Origin: Aquisalimonas sp007126095 | GTDB lineage: Bacteria; Pseudomonadota; Gammaproteobacteria; Nitrococcales; Aquisalimonadaceae | Length of the DNA: 64,000 nucleotides | Direction: 5' to 3' | Assembly: GCF_048323695.1 (NCBI RefSeq) | Contig: NZ_JBLWFT010000007.1 | Location: forward strand, 101,458 to 165,457 | Shown: positions 25,917 to 35,498 of the stretch, piece after piece | Numbering within the stretch: the first letter of the stretch is position 1 | Layout of the letters: every line of letters begins with the position of its first letter | Position numbers and translations under genes: made by a program | The notes under the pieces: generated by a model | Database searches by the model: none | What the model was told of the DNA's origin: nothing | The model's input: only the letters and a program-made list of their open reading frames with translations

Positions 25917-26636
25917 TCAGGGCGCCCAGTACACGTGTACCGGCGTGCTGTGCTGGTGCAGCACGGCACGTACCGGCATCGCGTGCGCATCCTCGCCCGC
26001 CAGGGCCTGCCGGTACACGTCCCATTTGTCCGCACCGGTGATGTGCAGGGCCAGGTAGCGTGCGTTCAGAATGGCCGGCAGCGTGAGGCTCATGCGTGCA
26101 TGGGGTGCGGCCTCCGGGGTCACGGGGATGCACAGCTGCGAGCCGGCCGGATCCAGGCCTGCGGCCAGTGCCGGAGTGTGCGGGAACAGCGAGGCCGTAT
26201 GGCCGTCGCTGCCCATGCCCAGCACCACCACATCCAGTGGCCACGACAACCTGCGCAGGCGCTCTTCGCATTCCCTCGCGCCGGCTTCAGGTGACGGTGC
26301 CGGCGTTTTCAGGGGGGTGAAGCGCGCGCCGGCGGCATTGCCCTGGAGCAGCGTCTCGCGGACCAGGCGTTCGTTGCTGTCATCGTGGTCCGGGGCAACC
26401 CAGCGCTCGTCCGCCAGGATCACATCGATGCGTGTCCAGGGCAGCTCCGTGGCGCTCAGCGCGCGAAACAGCGGGACCGGCGTGTTCCCGCCGGACACCA
26501 CTAGGCTCGCCCTCGGGCTGTATTCGAGCCCGGTATTCAGTGCGGTCGTGACCGCCGTCGTCAGGTCGGCCGCGAGGGTGTCGCGGTCCTCGTAGCAGTG
26601 TTCCACAGGGGGGTTGGCGGTGTCTGGGTTGGTCAT
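25917..26636 (-). CDS. pgl: 6-phosphogluconolactonase
   Basis: A 239-residue DevB/NagB-like lactonase hydrolysing 6-phosphogluconolactone to 6-phosphogluconate. It has the family segments VSGGNTPVPLFRAL (residues 47-60), ILADERWVAPDHDDSN (75-90), and LGMGSDGHTASLFP with the catalytic His near residue 147. It is the first gene of the leftward group and is divergent from edd, with two HexR palindromes in the 187-bp region between them. Confidence 0.93.
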   Translation of the reverse strand: MTNPDTANPPVEHCYEDRDTLAADLTTAVTTALNTGLEYSPRASLVVSGGNTPVPLFRALSATELPWTRIDVILADERWVAPDHDDSNERLVRETLLQGNAAGARFTPLKTPAPSPEAGARECEERLRRLSWPLDVVVLGMGSDGHTASLFPHTPALAAGLDPAGSQLCIPVTPEAAPHARMSLTLPAILNARYLALHITGADKWDVYRQALAGEDAHAMPVRAVLHQHSTPVHVYWAP

Positions 26637-26670
26637 GGCCTGGTATTCCGCGTTGGTGCTGTGGTGGCTC

Positions 26671-26685
26671 TGTAGTAAGACTACA
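26671..26685. promoter_or_regulatory. HexR operator at pgl side of divergent region
   Basis: TGTAGTAAGACTACA, an almost perfect palindrome (TGTAGT ... ACTACA), 35 bp upstream of the pgl start. Confidence 0.78.
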
Positions 26686-26757
26686 AGATTGGTGGATTGC
26701 TATCCATGGTTATTCGCGGATTCACCGTCTTGCGTTTCCTGGTTCGGCGTTCTAGCA

Positions 26758-26772
26758 TGTAGTAAAGCTACA
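26758..26772. promoter_or_regulatory. HexR operator at edd side of divergent region
   Basis: TGTAGTAAAGCTACA, 52 bp upstream of the edd start; it shares the TGTAG/CTACA arms with the other two sites. Confidence 0.78.
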
Positions 26773-26823
26773 TAATCGCCCGGTTGCCTTCGGGACCGTG
26801 CTTGCAGGAGGAGGACGGGAGGA

Positions 26824-28685
<1,862 letters not shown>

Positions 28686-28686
<1 letters not shown>

Positions 28687-29360
28687 TGGCCGTTGACGGT
28701 GAGCAGGGTCCGACAGCAGGGGGGCGCGCGACCATGGACATGCGGAGCATCATGGCCGCCGCCCCGGTGATCCCGGTGCTCCGTATCGACGACCCGGCGC
28801 ACGCGGTGCCGCTGGCGTGGGCGCTTGTGGATGGCGGCCTGCCGGTGCTGGAGATCACGCTGCGCACCCCGTGTGCCATGGACGCCGTCGCCGCCATGAT
28901 CCGCGAGGTACCGGACGCCATCGTCGGTGTCGGCACGATCCTCCAGCCGGAGGATTTGCGTCGGGCGGCGAATGCCGGCGCGGCCTTTGCCGTGAGTCCG
29001 GGCCTGACGCCGGCCCTGGCCGACGCCGCCCGGGACAGTGGCTTGCCATTCCTGCCGGGGGTGATGACGCCTGGCGAAGCAATGCAGGCGCGTGAGTACG
29101 GCTTCCGCGAGCTCAAGCTCTTCCCCGCCGAACAGGCCGGCGGCGTGCCCATGCTCAAGGCGCTCGCAGGCCCGCTTCCGGATCTGACGTTCTGCCCCAC
29201 GGGCGGCGTTACGCAGGTGTCGTTCGCCGACTACCTGGCGCTACCCAACGTCGCCTGTGTGGGCGGCTCCTGGCTGGCGCCGGCGGATCGCGTCGCGGTC
29301 GGGGACTGGGGCGGCATCAAGGCGTTGGCGGCTGCCGCAGCCGCCTCGGCGCACATCTGA
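28686..29360 (+). CDS. eda: KDPG aldolase (2-dehydro-3-deoxy-phosphogluconate aldolase)
   Basis: About 224 residues; cleaves 2-keto-3-deoxy-6-phosphogluconate to pyruvate and glyceraldehyde-3-phosphate. It has the Glu in LPVLEITLRTP, AIVGVGTI, FLPGVMTP and the Schiff-base Lys in ELKLFPAEQAGG. The ATG at 28686 overlaps the edd stop; an internal ATG at 28734 (MDMRSIM) behind a G-rich stretch fits the usual family length better, so the first 16 residues may not be translated. Confidence 0.95.
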
Positions 29361-29383
29361 TACATGATCGAGGAGAGTTCATC

Positions 29384-30400
29384 ATGACGTATCGTATTGC
29401 CATCAATGGTTACGGGCGCATCGGCCGCAACGTGCTGCGGGCGCTGTACGAGAGCGGCCGTACCAACGAGATGGAAATCGTCGCCATCAACGACCTGGGC
29501 GACGCCGCGACCAATGCTCACCTTACCCGCCACGACACCGTGCACGGCCGGTTCAACGTCGATGTGCAGGTGGACGGCAACGACATGATCGTCAACGGCG
29601 ACCGCATCCGTGTCGTGGCCGAGCGCGACCCGGCGAACCTTCCCTGGCGCGAGTTGGGCGTCGATGCGGTGATGGAGTGCACGGGGCTGTTCACCAGCAA
29701 GGCCAAGGCCGCTGCCCACCTGGAAGCAGGCGCGCGCAAGGTGGTGATCTCGGCGCCGGGCGGTAGCGACGTGGACGCCACGGTGGTCTACGGGGTCAAC
29801 GACAACACGCTCACCGCCGATCACCAGGTGATCTCCAATGCCTCCTGCACCACCAACTGCCTGGCACCGGTGGTGAAACCGCTGCACGAGGGCATCGGTG
29901 TCGAGCACGGGCTGATGACCACCATCCACTCCTACACCAACGACCAGGTGCTCTCGGACGTCTACCACTCGGATTTGCGCCGGGCGCGCTCGGCCACCCA
30001 GTCCATGATTCCCACCAAGACCGGTGCCGCGGCGGCGGTGGGGCTGGTTCTGCCGGAGCTGGACGGCCGACTGGACGGTTTCGCCGTGCGCGTGCCCACC
30101 ATCAACGTCTCGCTGGTGGATCTCACGTTTACCGCTGCGCGCGAGACCACGGTGGAGGAGGTGAACAGTGTGCTGCGTCAGGCCGCCGAGGGGTCGCTCA
30201 AGGGCATTCTCGCCGTGAACGACGAGCCGCTGGTGTCCATGGATTTCAACCACGATCCGGTATCGTCAACGTATGATCCGTTCATGACGCGGGTCTCGGA
30301 AGGCCGGTTGGTGAAAGTCTGCGCCTGGTACGACAATGAGTGGGGTTTCTCCAATCGCATGCTCGACACCACGCGGGCCTTGCTGGACGCCGCCGGCTGA
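29384..30400 (+). CDS. gap: Glyceraldehyde-3-phosphate dehydrogenase
   Basis: A 338-residue NAD-dependent enzyme. It has an N-terminal Rossmann motif INGYGRIGRNVLRAL, catalytic SNASCTTNCLAPV with the nucleophile Cys near residue 154, and HSYTNDQ. The Asp of AINDLGD suggests NAD preference. It is separated from eda by 23 bp with a GAGGAGAG site. Together with pyk it completes the lower part of the route for the triose produced by Eda; in other proteobacteria this gap copy is a HexR target. Confidence 0.95.
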   Translation: MTYRIAINGYGRIGRNVLRALYESGRTNEMEIVAINDLGDAATNAHLTRHDTVHGRFNVDVQVDGNDMIVNGDRIRVVAERDPANLPWRELGVDAVMECTGLFTSKAKAAAHLEAGARKVVISAPGGSDVDATVVYGVNDNTLTADHQVISNASCTTNCLAPVVKPLHEGIGVEHGLMTTIHSYTNDQVLSDVYHSDLRRARSATQSMIPTKTGAAAAVGLVLPELDGRLDGFAVRVPTINVSLVDLTFTAARETTVEEVNSVLRQAAEGSLKGILAVNDEPLVSMDFNHDPVSSTYDPFMTRVSEGRLVKVCAWYDNEWGFSNRMLDTTRALLDAAG

Positions 30401-30440
30401 GGGTGGCGGAGCGATCACAAGGAAAACGGAGGAGACGCCC

Positions 30441-31886
30441 ATGCCGCGCCGTACCAAGATTGTAGCCACCCTGGGGCCGGCCACCGACGCGCCCGGCGTG
30501 CTGGAGAAGATCATCCACGCCGGCGTCGACGTGGTTCGCCTGAATTACTCCCACGGTGCCGCCGCCGACCACCAGGCCCGGGTCCGCGCGTTGCGCGAGG
30601 CGGCCGAACGGGTGGGTCGGGACGTGGGCGTACTGGCTGACCTGCAGGGGCCGAAGATCCGCGTGGATCGCTTCCGTGACGGTGCGGTGACTCTGGAGGA
30701 GGGCGATGCCTTCTGCCTGGATGCCGAGCTGGCTCCGGACGCCGGTGACCAGCAGCAGGTGGGCGTGGCGTACAAGAACCTGCCCAACGACGTGGGACCT
30801 GGCGACCTCCTGCTGCTGAACGACGGGCTCATCACCATGCGCGTCGAAGAGGTGGCCGGCTCGCGCGTGCACTGCCGTGTGGAGCTGGGCGGCGAGCTGT
30901 CCAACAACAAGGGCATCAACCGCCAGGGCGGCGGCCTTTCCGCCGACGCACTCACCGACAAGGATCGGGACGACCTGCGGTCTGCGGCGGAGCTGGGCGT
31001 GGACTACATCGCCGTCTCCTTTCCCCGCTCGGCAGCGGATATCGAACTGGCGCGCTCCCTGCTGAAGGAGGCCGAGTCGGATGCCGGCATTGTCGCCAAG
31101 ATCGAGCGTGCCGAGGCGGTGGAGGCCATCGACGAGATCACCCTGGCGTCGGACGCCGTGATGGTCGCCCGCGGCGATCTGGCCGTGGAGATCGGCGATG
31201 CGGAGCTGCCGGGCGTACAGAAGCACATCATCGCCACCGCCCTGCGACTGAACCGCTCAGTGATCACGGCCACGCAGATGATGGAGTCCATGATCGAGCA
31301 CCCCATGCCCACCCGGGCCGAGGTGCTGGATGTGGCCAACGCCGTCATGGACGGCACCGACGCGGTGATGCTCTCCGCCGAGACCGCTGCCGGCAAGTAC
31401 CCGGTGCGCACCGTCGAGGCCATGGCGCGCGTATGCGTGGGTGCCGAGGCGCAGGTGACCACCCAGCGCTCCACCCATCGCATGGACTCGGACTTCGAGC
31501 GCATCGACGAGGCCATCGCCATGGCCACCATGTATACCGCCAACCACCTGCACGCGGACGCCATCATCGCGCTCACCGAATCCGGTGCCACCACCCTGTG
31601 GATGTCGCGCATCAGCTCCGGCATCCCCATCTACGCACTCACGCGCCATGAGCGCACCCTTCGGCGGGTCACCCTCTACCGGGACGTCTATCCCGTGGCC
31701 TTCGACATCATGCACACCGATCCGAACCACGTGATCGCCGATGCTCTGGAGACCATGCGCGCCAGCGGCGCCGTGCACGACGGCGACACGGTAATCGTCA
31801 CCAAGGGGGACTTCACCGGCATTCCCGGCAGCACCAACACCATGCGTATCGTCAAAGTGGGCGAGGAGCTCCACCGGGGGCAGTAG
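30441..31886 (+). CDS. pyk: Pyruvate kinase
   Basis: A 481-residue enzyme converting phosphoenolpyruvate and ADP to pyruvate and ATP. Signatures: RRTKIVATLGPA at the N-terminus, IAKIERAEAVEAIDEI-type segment near 220, MVARGDLAVEIG, and ATQMMESMIEHPMPTRAEV. A GGAGGAG site precedes the ATG at 30441; an in-frame upstream extension overlaps gap and was discarded. The last gene of the edd-eda-gap-pyk series. Confidence 0.96.
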   Translation: MPRRTKIVATLGPATDAPGVLEKIIHAGVDVVRLNYSHGAAADHQARVRALREAAERVGRDVGVLADLQGPKIRVDRFRDGAVTLEEGDAFCLDAELAPDAGDQQQVGVAYKNLPNDVGPGDLLLLNDGLITMRVEEVAGSRVHCRVELGGELSNNKGINRQGGGLSADALTDKDRDDLRSAAELGVDYIAVSFPRSAADIELARSLLKEAESDAGIVAKIERAEAVEAIDEITLASDAVMVARGDLAVEIGDAELPGVQKHIIATALRLNRSVITATQMMESMIEHPMPTRAEVLDVANAVMDGTDAVMLSAETAAGKYPVRTVEAMARVCVGAEAQVTTQRSTHRMDSDFERIDEAIAMATMYTANHLHADAIIALTESGATTLWMSRISSGIPIYALTRHERTLRRVTLYRDVYPVAFDIMHTDPNHVIADALETMRASGAVHDGDTVIVTKGDFTGIPGSTNTMRIVKVGEELHRGQ

Positions 31887-31919
31887 ACCGCCGGGCGAAT
31901 GGCAAACCAGTGCGCTTCT

Positions 31920-31942
31920 GTGCTGTGATACGTAGACAGCAC
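31920..31942 (+). promoter_or_regulatory. Inverted repeat in the bisC leader
   Basis: GTGCTGT (31920-31926) and ACAGCAC (31936-31942) form a perfect 7-9-7 inverted repeat 18 bp before the ATG of the molybdoenzyme. A second arm pair (CCAGTGC at about 31907, GCACTGG at 31939) competes with it. It may be an operator or a leader hairpin limiting translation, because no strong ribosome site is visible there. Confidence 0.35.
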
Positions 31943-31960
31943 TGGTCAGGACTCTGCCGT

Positions 31961-34285
31961 ATGAACAACCCGCACGCGCCCGAAGGCACCCTCACTTCCA
32001 CCCACTGGGGAACGTATCGCGTCCAGACCCGTGATGGTCGGGTGACCGCCCTCACGGGCTTCGAAAAGGACGCCGACCCGTCGCCCATCGGGCAGGGCAT
32101 CGTCGACGTGCTCGAAGGCCCCCTGCGCATCGACGCCCCCATGGTGCGCCGCGGTTGGCTGGAGCACGGGCCCGGCCCTGCATGCGGCGCCCGCGGGCGG
32201 GACGAGTTCGTGGAAGTCTCCTGGCCCCTTGCCATTGAACTGGTGGCGGGTGAGCTGGCGCGGGTGCGCGACCAGTACGGCAACGAGGCCATCTACGGCG
32301 GCTCCTACGGCTGGTCCAGTGCGGGGCGCTTCCACCACGCCCAGAGCCAGCTCAAGCGGTTTCTCAACAGCATCGGCGGCTACACCACGTCGGTGAACAC
32401 CTACAGTTACGCCGCGGCGGAAGTCACCCTGCCTTACGTGCTTGGCGACTTCTACTCCATGATCAACGGCGCCACCAGCTGGGACGTCATCCGCGAACAC
32501 ACCGGCCTGTTCGTCGCCTTTGGTGGCGTGCCGCTGAAGAACGGCCAGGTCACCAACGGCGGCGTTAGCCGGCATGTGCAGCGCCAGGGGCTGCTGAGCG
32601 CCGCCGAGGCCGGCGTGAAAGTGGTGAACGTCAGCCCGCTGCGTTCAGACGTGCTGGACGAGGCGCGGATGGAGTGGTGCGCCCTCCGCCCCGGAACGGA
32701 CGTGGCGCTGCTGCTCGCCATTGCCCACACGCTCGACAACGAGGGGCTGGCGAATCGGGCGTTTCTCGACCGGTACACGGTGGGATTTGATCGCTTCCGC
32801 GCCTACTTCCAGGGCGAAGTGGACGGCGTGCCGAAGACGCCCGAGTGGGCGGCGGAGAAGACCGGCCTGGCCGCCGATCGGATCCACGCCCTGGCCGTCG
32901 AGATGGCGTCTCAGCGCACCATGATCTCGGTGAGCTGGTCGCTGACGCGCCAGGACAATGGCGAGCAGCCCTACTGGGCGGCCATCGCCGTCGCCGCCAT
33001 GCTGGGTCAGCTGGGCACCCCCGGCGGCGGGATCGGCTTTGGATACAGTGCCATGAACGCCATCGGCGACAACTACCGGGGCATCCCCGGCGCCGCACTG
33101 CCCCAGGGCCGTAATCCGGTGGAGCGGTTCATCCCCGTGGCGCGCATCAGCGACATGCTGCTGCAGCCCGGCGAGACGTTCGAGTACAACGGCATGACCG
33201 GCACCTACCCGGACATCCGACTGGTGTACTGGGCCGGGGGCAACCCGTTCCACCACCACCAGGACCTGGTCAGGCTGCGCGAGGCCTGGCAGCGGCCCGA
33301 TACCGTGATCGCCCACGAGTGGTGCTGGAATGCCCACGCGAAACACGCCGACATCGTGCTGCCCGCCAACACCTCGCTTGAGCGCAACGACATCGCGCTG
33401 TCGGTGCGGGAGCCGTTCCTGATCTACATGGAACAGGCCATCGAGTCGGTGGGGCAGAGCATGGCCGACTACGACATCTTCACCTCGATCGCCGACGCCC
33501 TGGGTGCGCGGGAGGCTTTCACCGAAGAGCGTGACGAGGCCGCGTGGCTGGAATACCTGTATGCGGGCACCCGCGAGCGGGCGGCAACGAACGGCGTCCA
33601 GCTGCCGGAGTTCGCTACGCTGAAAGCACAGGGGTGGTTCGAGGCGCCGGCCCTGGACGAGCCGCAGGTGTTGTTGAAGGCGTTCCGCGAAGACCCGGAC
33701 GCCAACCCGCTGAAAACCCCCAGCGGGCGCATCGAGATCTTCTCCGAGACCGTGGCCGGGTTCGGCTACGCGGAGTGCCCCGGTTACCCGTTCTGGAAGG
33801 ACCCGGTGGAGTGGCTCGGCGCGGCGGACGCCACCACACCGCTGCACCTGATCTCCAACCAGCCGGCCACGAAGCTGCACTCCCAGCTTGACCACGGCCA
33901 GCACAGCAGAAGCGGCAAGCGCAACGGTCGCGAGCCCGTGGTGATCCACCCCGACGATGCCGCGCCGCGCGGTATCCGCGACGGCAGCCCGGTGCGGCTG
34001 TTCAACGAGCGCGGCAGTTGCCTGTGCACGGCGGTTGTCAGTGACGAGGTGCGGCCCGGTGTGCTGCAGGTCAGTACCGGGGCCTGGTATGACCCGCCGG
34101 CCGATGGCGGCACGGGGCTGTCCTGCCTGCACGGCAACCCGAACGTGCTCACGCGGGATCAGGGCACCTCGCGGCTGGCTCAGGGGCCGAGCGCGCTGTC
34201 ATGCCTGGTGGATATCGAGGCGTACGCGGGCGATCCCCCGCCCATGACCGCCTTCACACCACCGCCCATTCGTCGCGGAGACTGA
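31961..34285 (+). CDS. bisC: BisC/TorA-like molybdopterin oxidoreductase
   Basis: About 774 residues, DMSO-reductase family. GGSYGWSSAGRFHHAQSQ near residue 110 carries the Ser expected as molybdenum ligand in S- and N-oxide reductases. There is no N-terminal [4Fe-4S] motif and no Tat signal, pointing to a cytoplasmic biotin-sulfoxide reductase-like enzyme (repair of biotin or methionine sulfoxide) rather than periplasmic TorA. A C-terminal molydopterin-binding domain starts near residue 620 (HLISNQPATKLHSQLDHG). It is alone in its operon, converging on the HlyD-type gene. Substrate is not decided by sequence. Confidence 0.85.
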   Translation: MNNPHAPEGTLTSTHWGTYRVQTRDGRVTALTGFEKDADPSPIGQGIVDVLEGPLRIDAPMVRRGWLEHGPGPACGARGRDEFVEVSWPLAIELVAGELARVRDQYGNEAIYGGSYGWSSAGRFHHAQSQLKRFLNSIGGYTTSVNTYSYAAAEVTLPYVLGDFYSMINGATSWDVIREHTGLFVAFGGVPLKNGQVTNGGVSRHVQRQGLLSAAEAGVKVVNVSPLRSDVLDEARMEWCALRPGTDVALLLAIAHTLDNEGLANRAFLDRYTVGFDRFRAYFQGEVDGVPKTPEWAAEKTGLAADRIHALAVEMASQRTMISVSWSLTRQDNGEQPYWAAIAVAAMLGQLGTPGGGIGFGYSAMNAIGDNYRGIPGAALPQGRNPVERFIPVARISDMLLQPGETFEYNGMTGTYPDIRLVYWAGGNPFHHHQDLVRLREAWQRPDTVIAHEWCWNAHAKHADIVLPANTSLERNDIALSVREPFLIYMEQAIESVGQSMADYDIFTSIADALGAREAFTEERDEAAWLEYLYAGTRERAATNGVQLPEFATLKAQGWFEAPALDEPQVLLKAFREDPDANPLKTPSGRIEIFSETVAGFGYAECPGYPFWKDPVEWLGAADATTPLHLISNQPATKLHSQLDHGQHSRSGKRNGREPVVIHPDDAAPRGIRDGSPVRLFNERGSCLCTAVVSDEVRPGVLQVSTGAWYDPPADGGTGLSCLHGNPNVLTRDQGTSRLAQGPSALSCLVDIEAYAGDPPPMTAFTPPPIRRGD

Positions 34286-34298
34286 GCCGGTCCTGCGC

Positions 34299-35495
34299 TC
34301 AGTCCTCCGCCCGAACCCGAGCGCCGTCGGTCACGCGATCGCCGGGATGGGTGATGACCCGCTCGCCTGACGCCAGCCCGTCGAGAATCTGGGTGTGCAG
34401 GCCGCTGCGCCGGCCCGGCTCGACCACACGACGTTCGGCGCGGCCGTTGGCGATCACGTAGACGGACCATTGGTCATCGCTGCGGAACAGGGCGCTGGTG
34501 GGCACCTGAAGGACGTCGTCATCTTCCCAGAGGATGAACCGGGCCTCGACTCGAAACCCGTCACCGAGCGTCTCCCACTTGTCGCGGGGTGACGTGATCG
34601 CTACCCGCACGGGCACGCGCTGCTCATCCACGCCCAGGGCGGAGACGCGCAGAAAGCCACCGGGCTCCACCCGGTGGACCTCGCCCTTCAGATCACCATC
34701 ACCACCCCAGCGCTCCAGAATCACCGTCATACCCGGCCGCACGCGCACGGCGTCCATGGACAGCAGGTCAACCTGCACCTCCAGCGTTGACAGATCACCC
34801 ACATCCAGCACCGGCTCGCCGGCATTCACCGGGCCTTCGCTATAGCGGTGCCGGCGGGTGACCACGCCGTCGATGGGAGCGGGCACCTGAAGGCGCGGCT
34901 GATCACCCGGTGCGCGCTCGCCGTCGGCAATCTCCAGCACGGCCCGGGCGGCGTCCAGCTCGAAGCGGGCCACGTCCACCGCGTGCCGGGCCGATCGCTC
35001 GGCGGTGCGGGCGGATTCGCGCTGGGCACGGATGCGCTCCATCTGCTCCGTGGAGACGAGCTCCCGGTCGTACATCTGCTGGTAACGCTGATCCTCGGAG
35101 CGGGCGAGCTGATGCTGGATCTGCCGGGCTTCCAGCTCGGCCTCCGCGGCCTCCAGGCGCGCCCGGGCCGCGGCCACGGCCTCCCGGGCCTGACTGCGGG
35201 AACGGGCATCCAGTGCCGGTGCGGGGGCTGGCTCCAGTTCCAGCAGCGTTTGCCCGGCGGTCACACCGTCTCCCGGCTCCAGGGTGACGCGGCGAAGGTA
35301 GCCGGTGATCGGGGCGGAGACCGTGTGCGGGTCCGGCAGACGCGTGCGCCCTTCGTCCTCGACGGTCTCGGCGAAGTGGCCTCGCTCTGCCGTAACGGTG
35401 CTGACCGGCACGGGCGAGGGCCACAGGGCCAGCCCCAGTAGGCCGATGACGGCCACCGCGAGAAGGGCGAAGATGAGCTTCTTGCGTAAGGTCAT
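34299..35495 (-). CDS. HlyD-family periplasmic adaptor of ABC exporter
   Basis: A 398-residue membrane-fusion protein. It has a single N-terminal membrane anchor (LIFALLAVAVIGLLGLALW), a lipoyl/barrel-sandwich half near residue 50-80, a long coiled-coil hairpin (about 95-190, rich in Arg, Ala, Glu), the second lipoyl half (QVPAPIDGVVTRRH) and beta-barrel domains. It is the last gene of the ATPase-permease-adaptor operon, 3 bp after the permease stop. Together they resemble a MacAB/DevBCA-like exporter, with the outer-membrane partner not encoded here. Cargo unknown. Confidence 0.88.
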   Translation of the reverse strand: MTLRKKLIFALLAVAVIGLLGLALWPSPVPVSTVTAERGHFAETVEDEGRTRLPDPHTVSAPITGYLRRVTLEPGDGVTAGQTLLELEPAPAPALDARSRSQAREAVAAARARLEAAEAELEARQIQHQLARSEDQRYQQMYDRELVSTEQMERIRAQRESARTAERSARHAVDVARFELDAARAVLEIADGERAPGDQPRLQVPAPIDGVVTRRHRYSEGPVNAGEPVLDVGDLSTLEVQVDLLSMDAVRVRPGMTVILERWGGDGDLKGEVHRVEPGGFLRVSALGVDEQRVPVRVAITSPRDKWETLGDGFRVEARFILWEDDDVLQVPTSALFRSDDQWSVYVIANGRAERRVVEPGRRSGLHTQILDGLASGERVITHPGDRVTDGARVRAED

Positions 35496-35498
35496 GGG

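Noticed and set aside
32645..34132. 495-codon minus-strand frame opposite the BisC-like gene
   Set aside because: Shadow frame of a well-supported molybdoenzyme.
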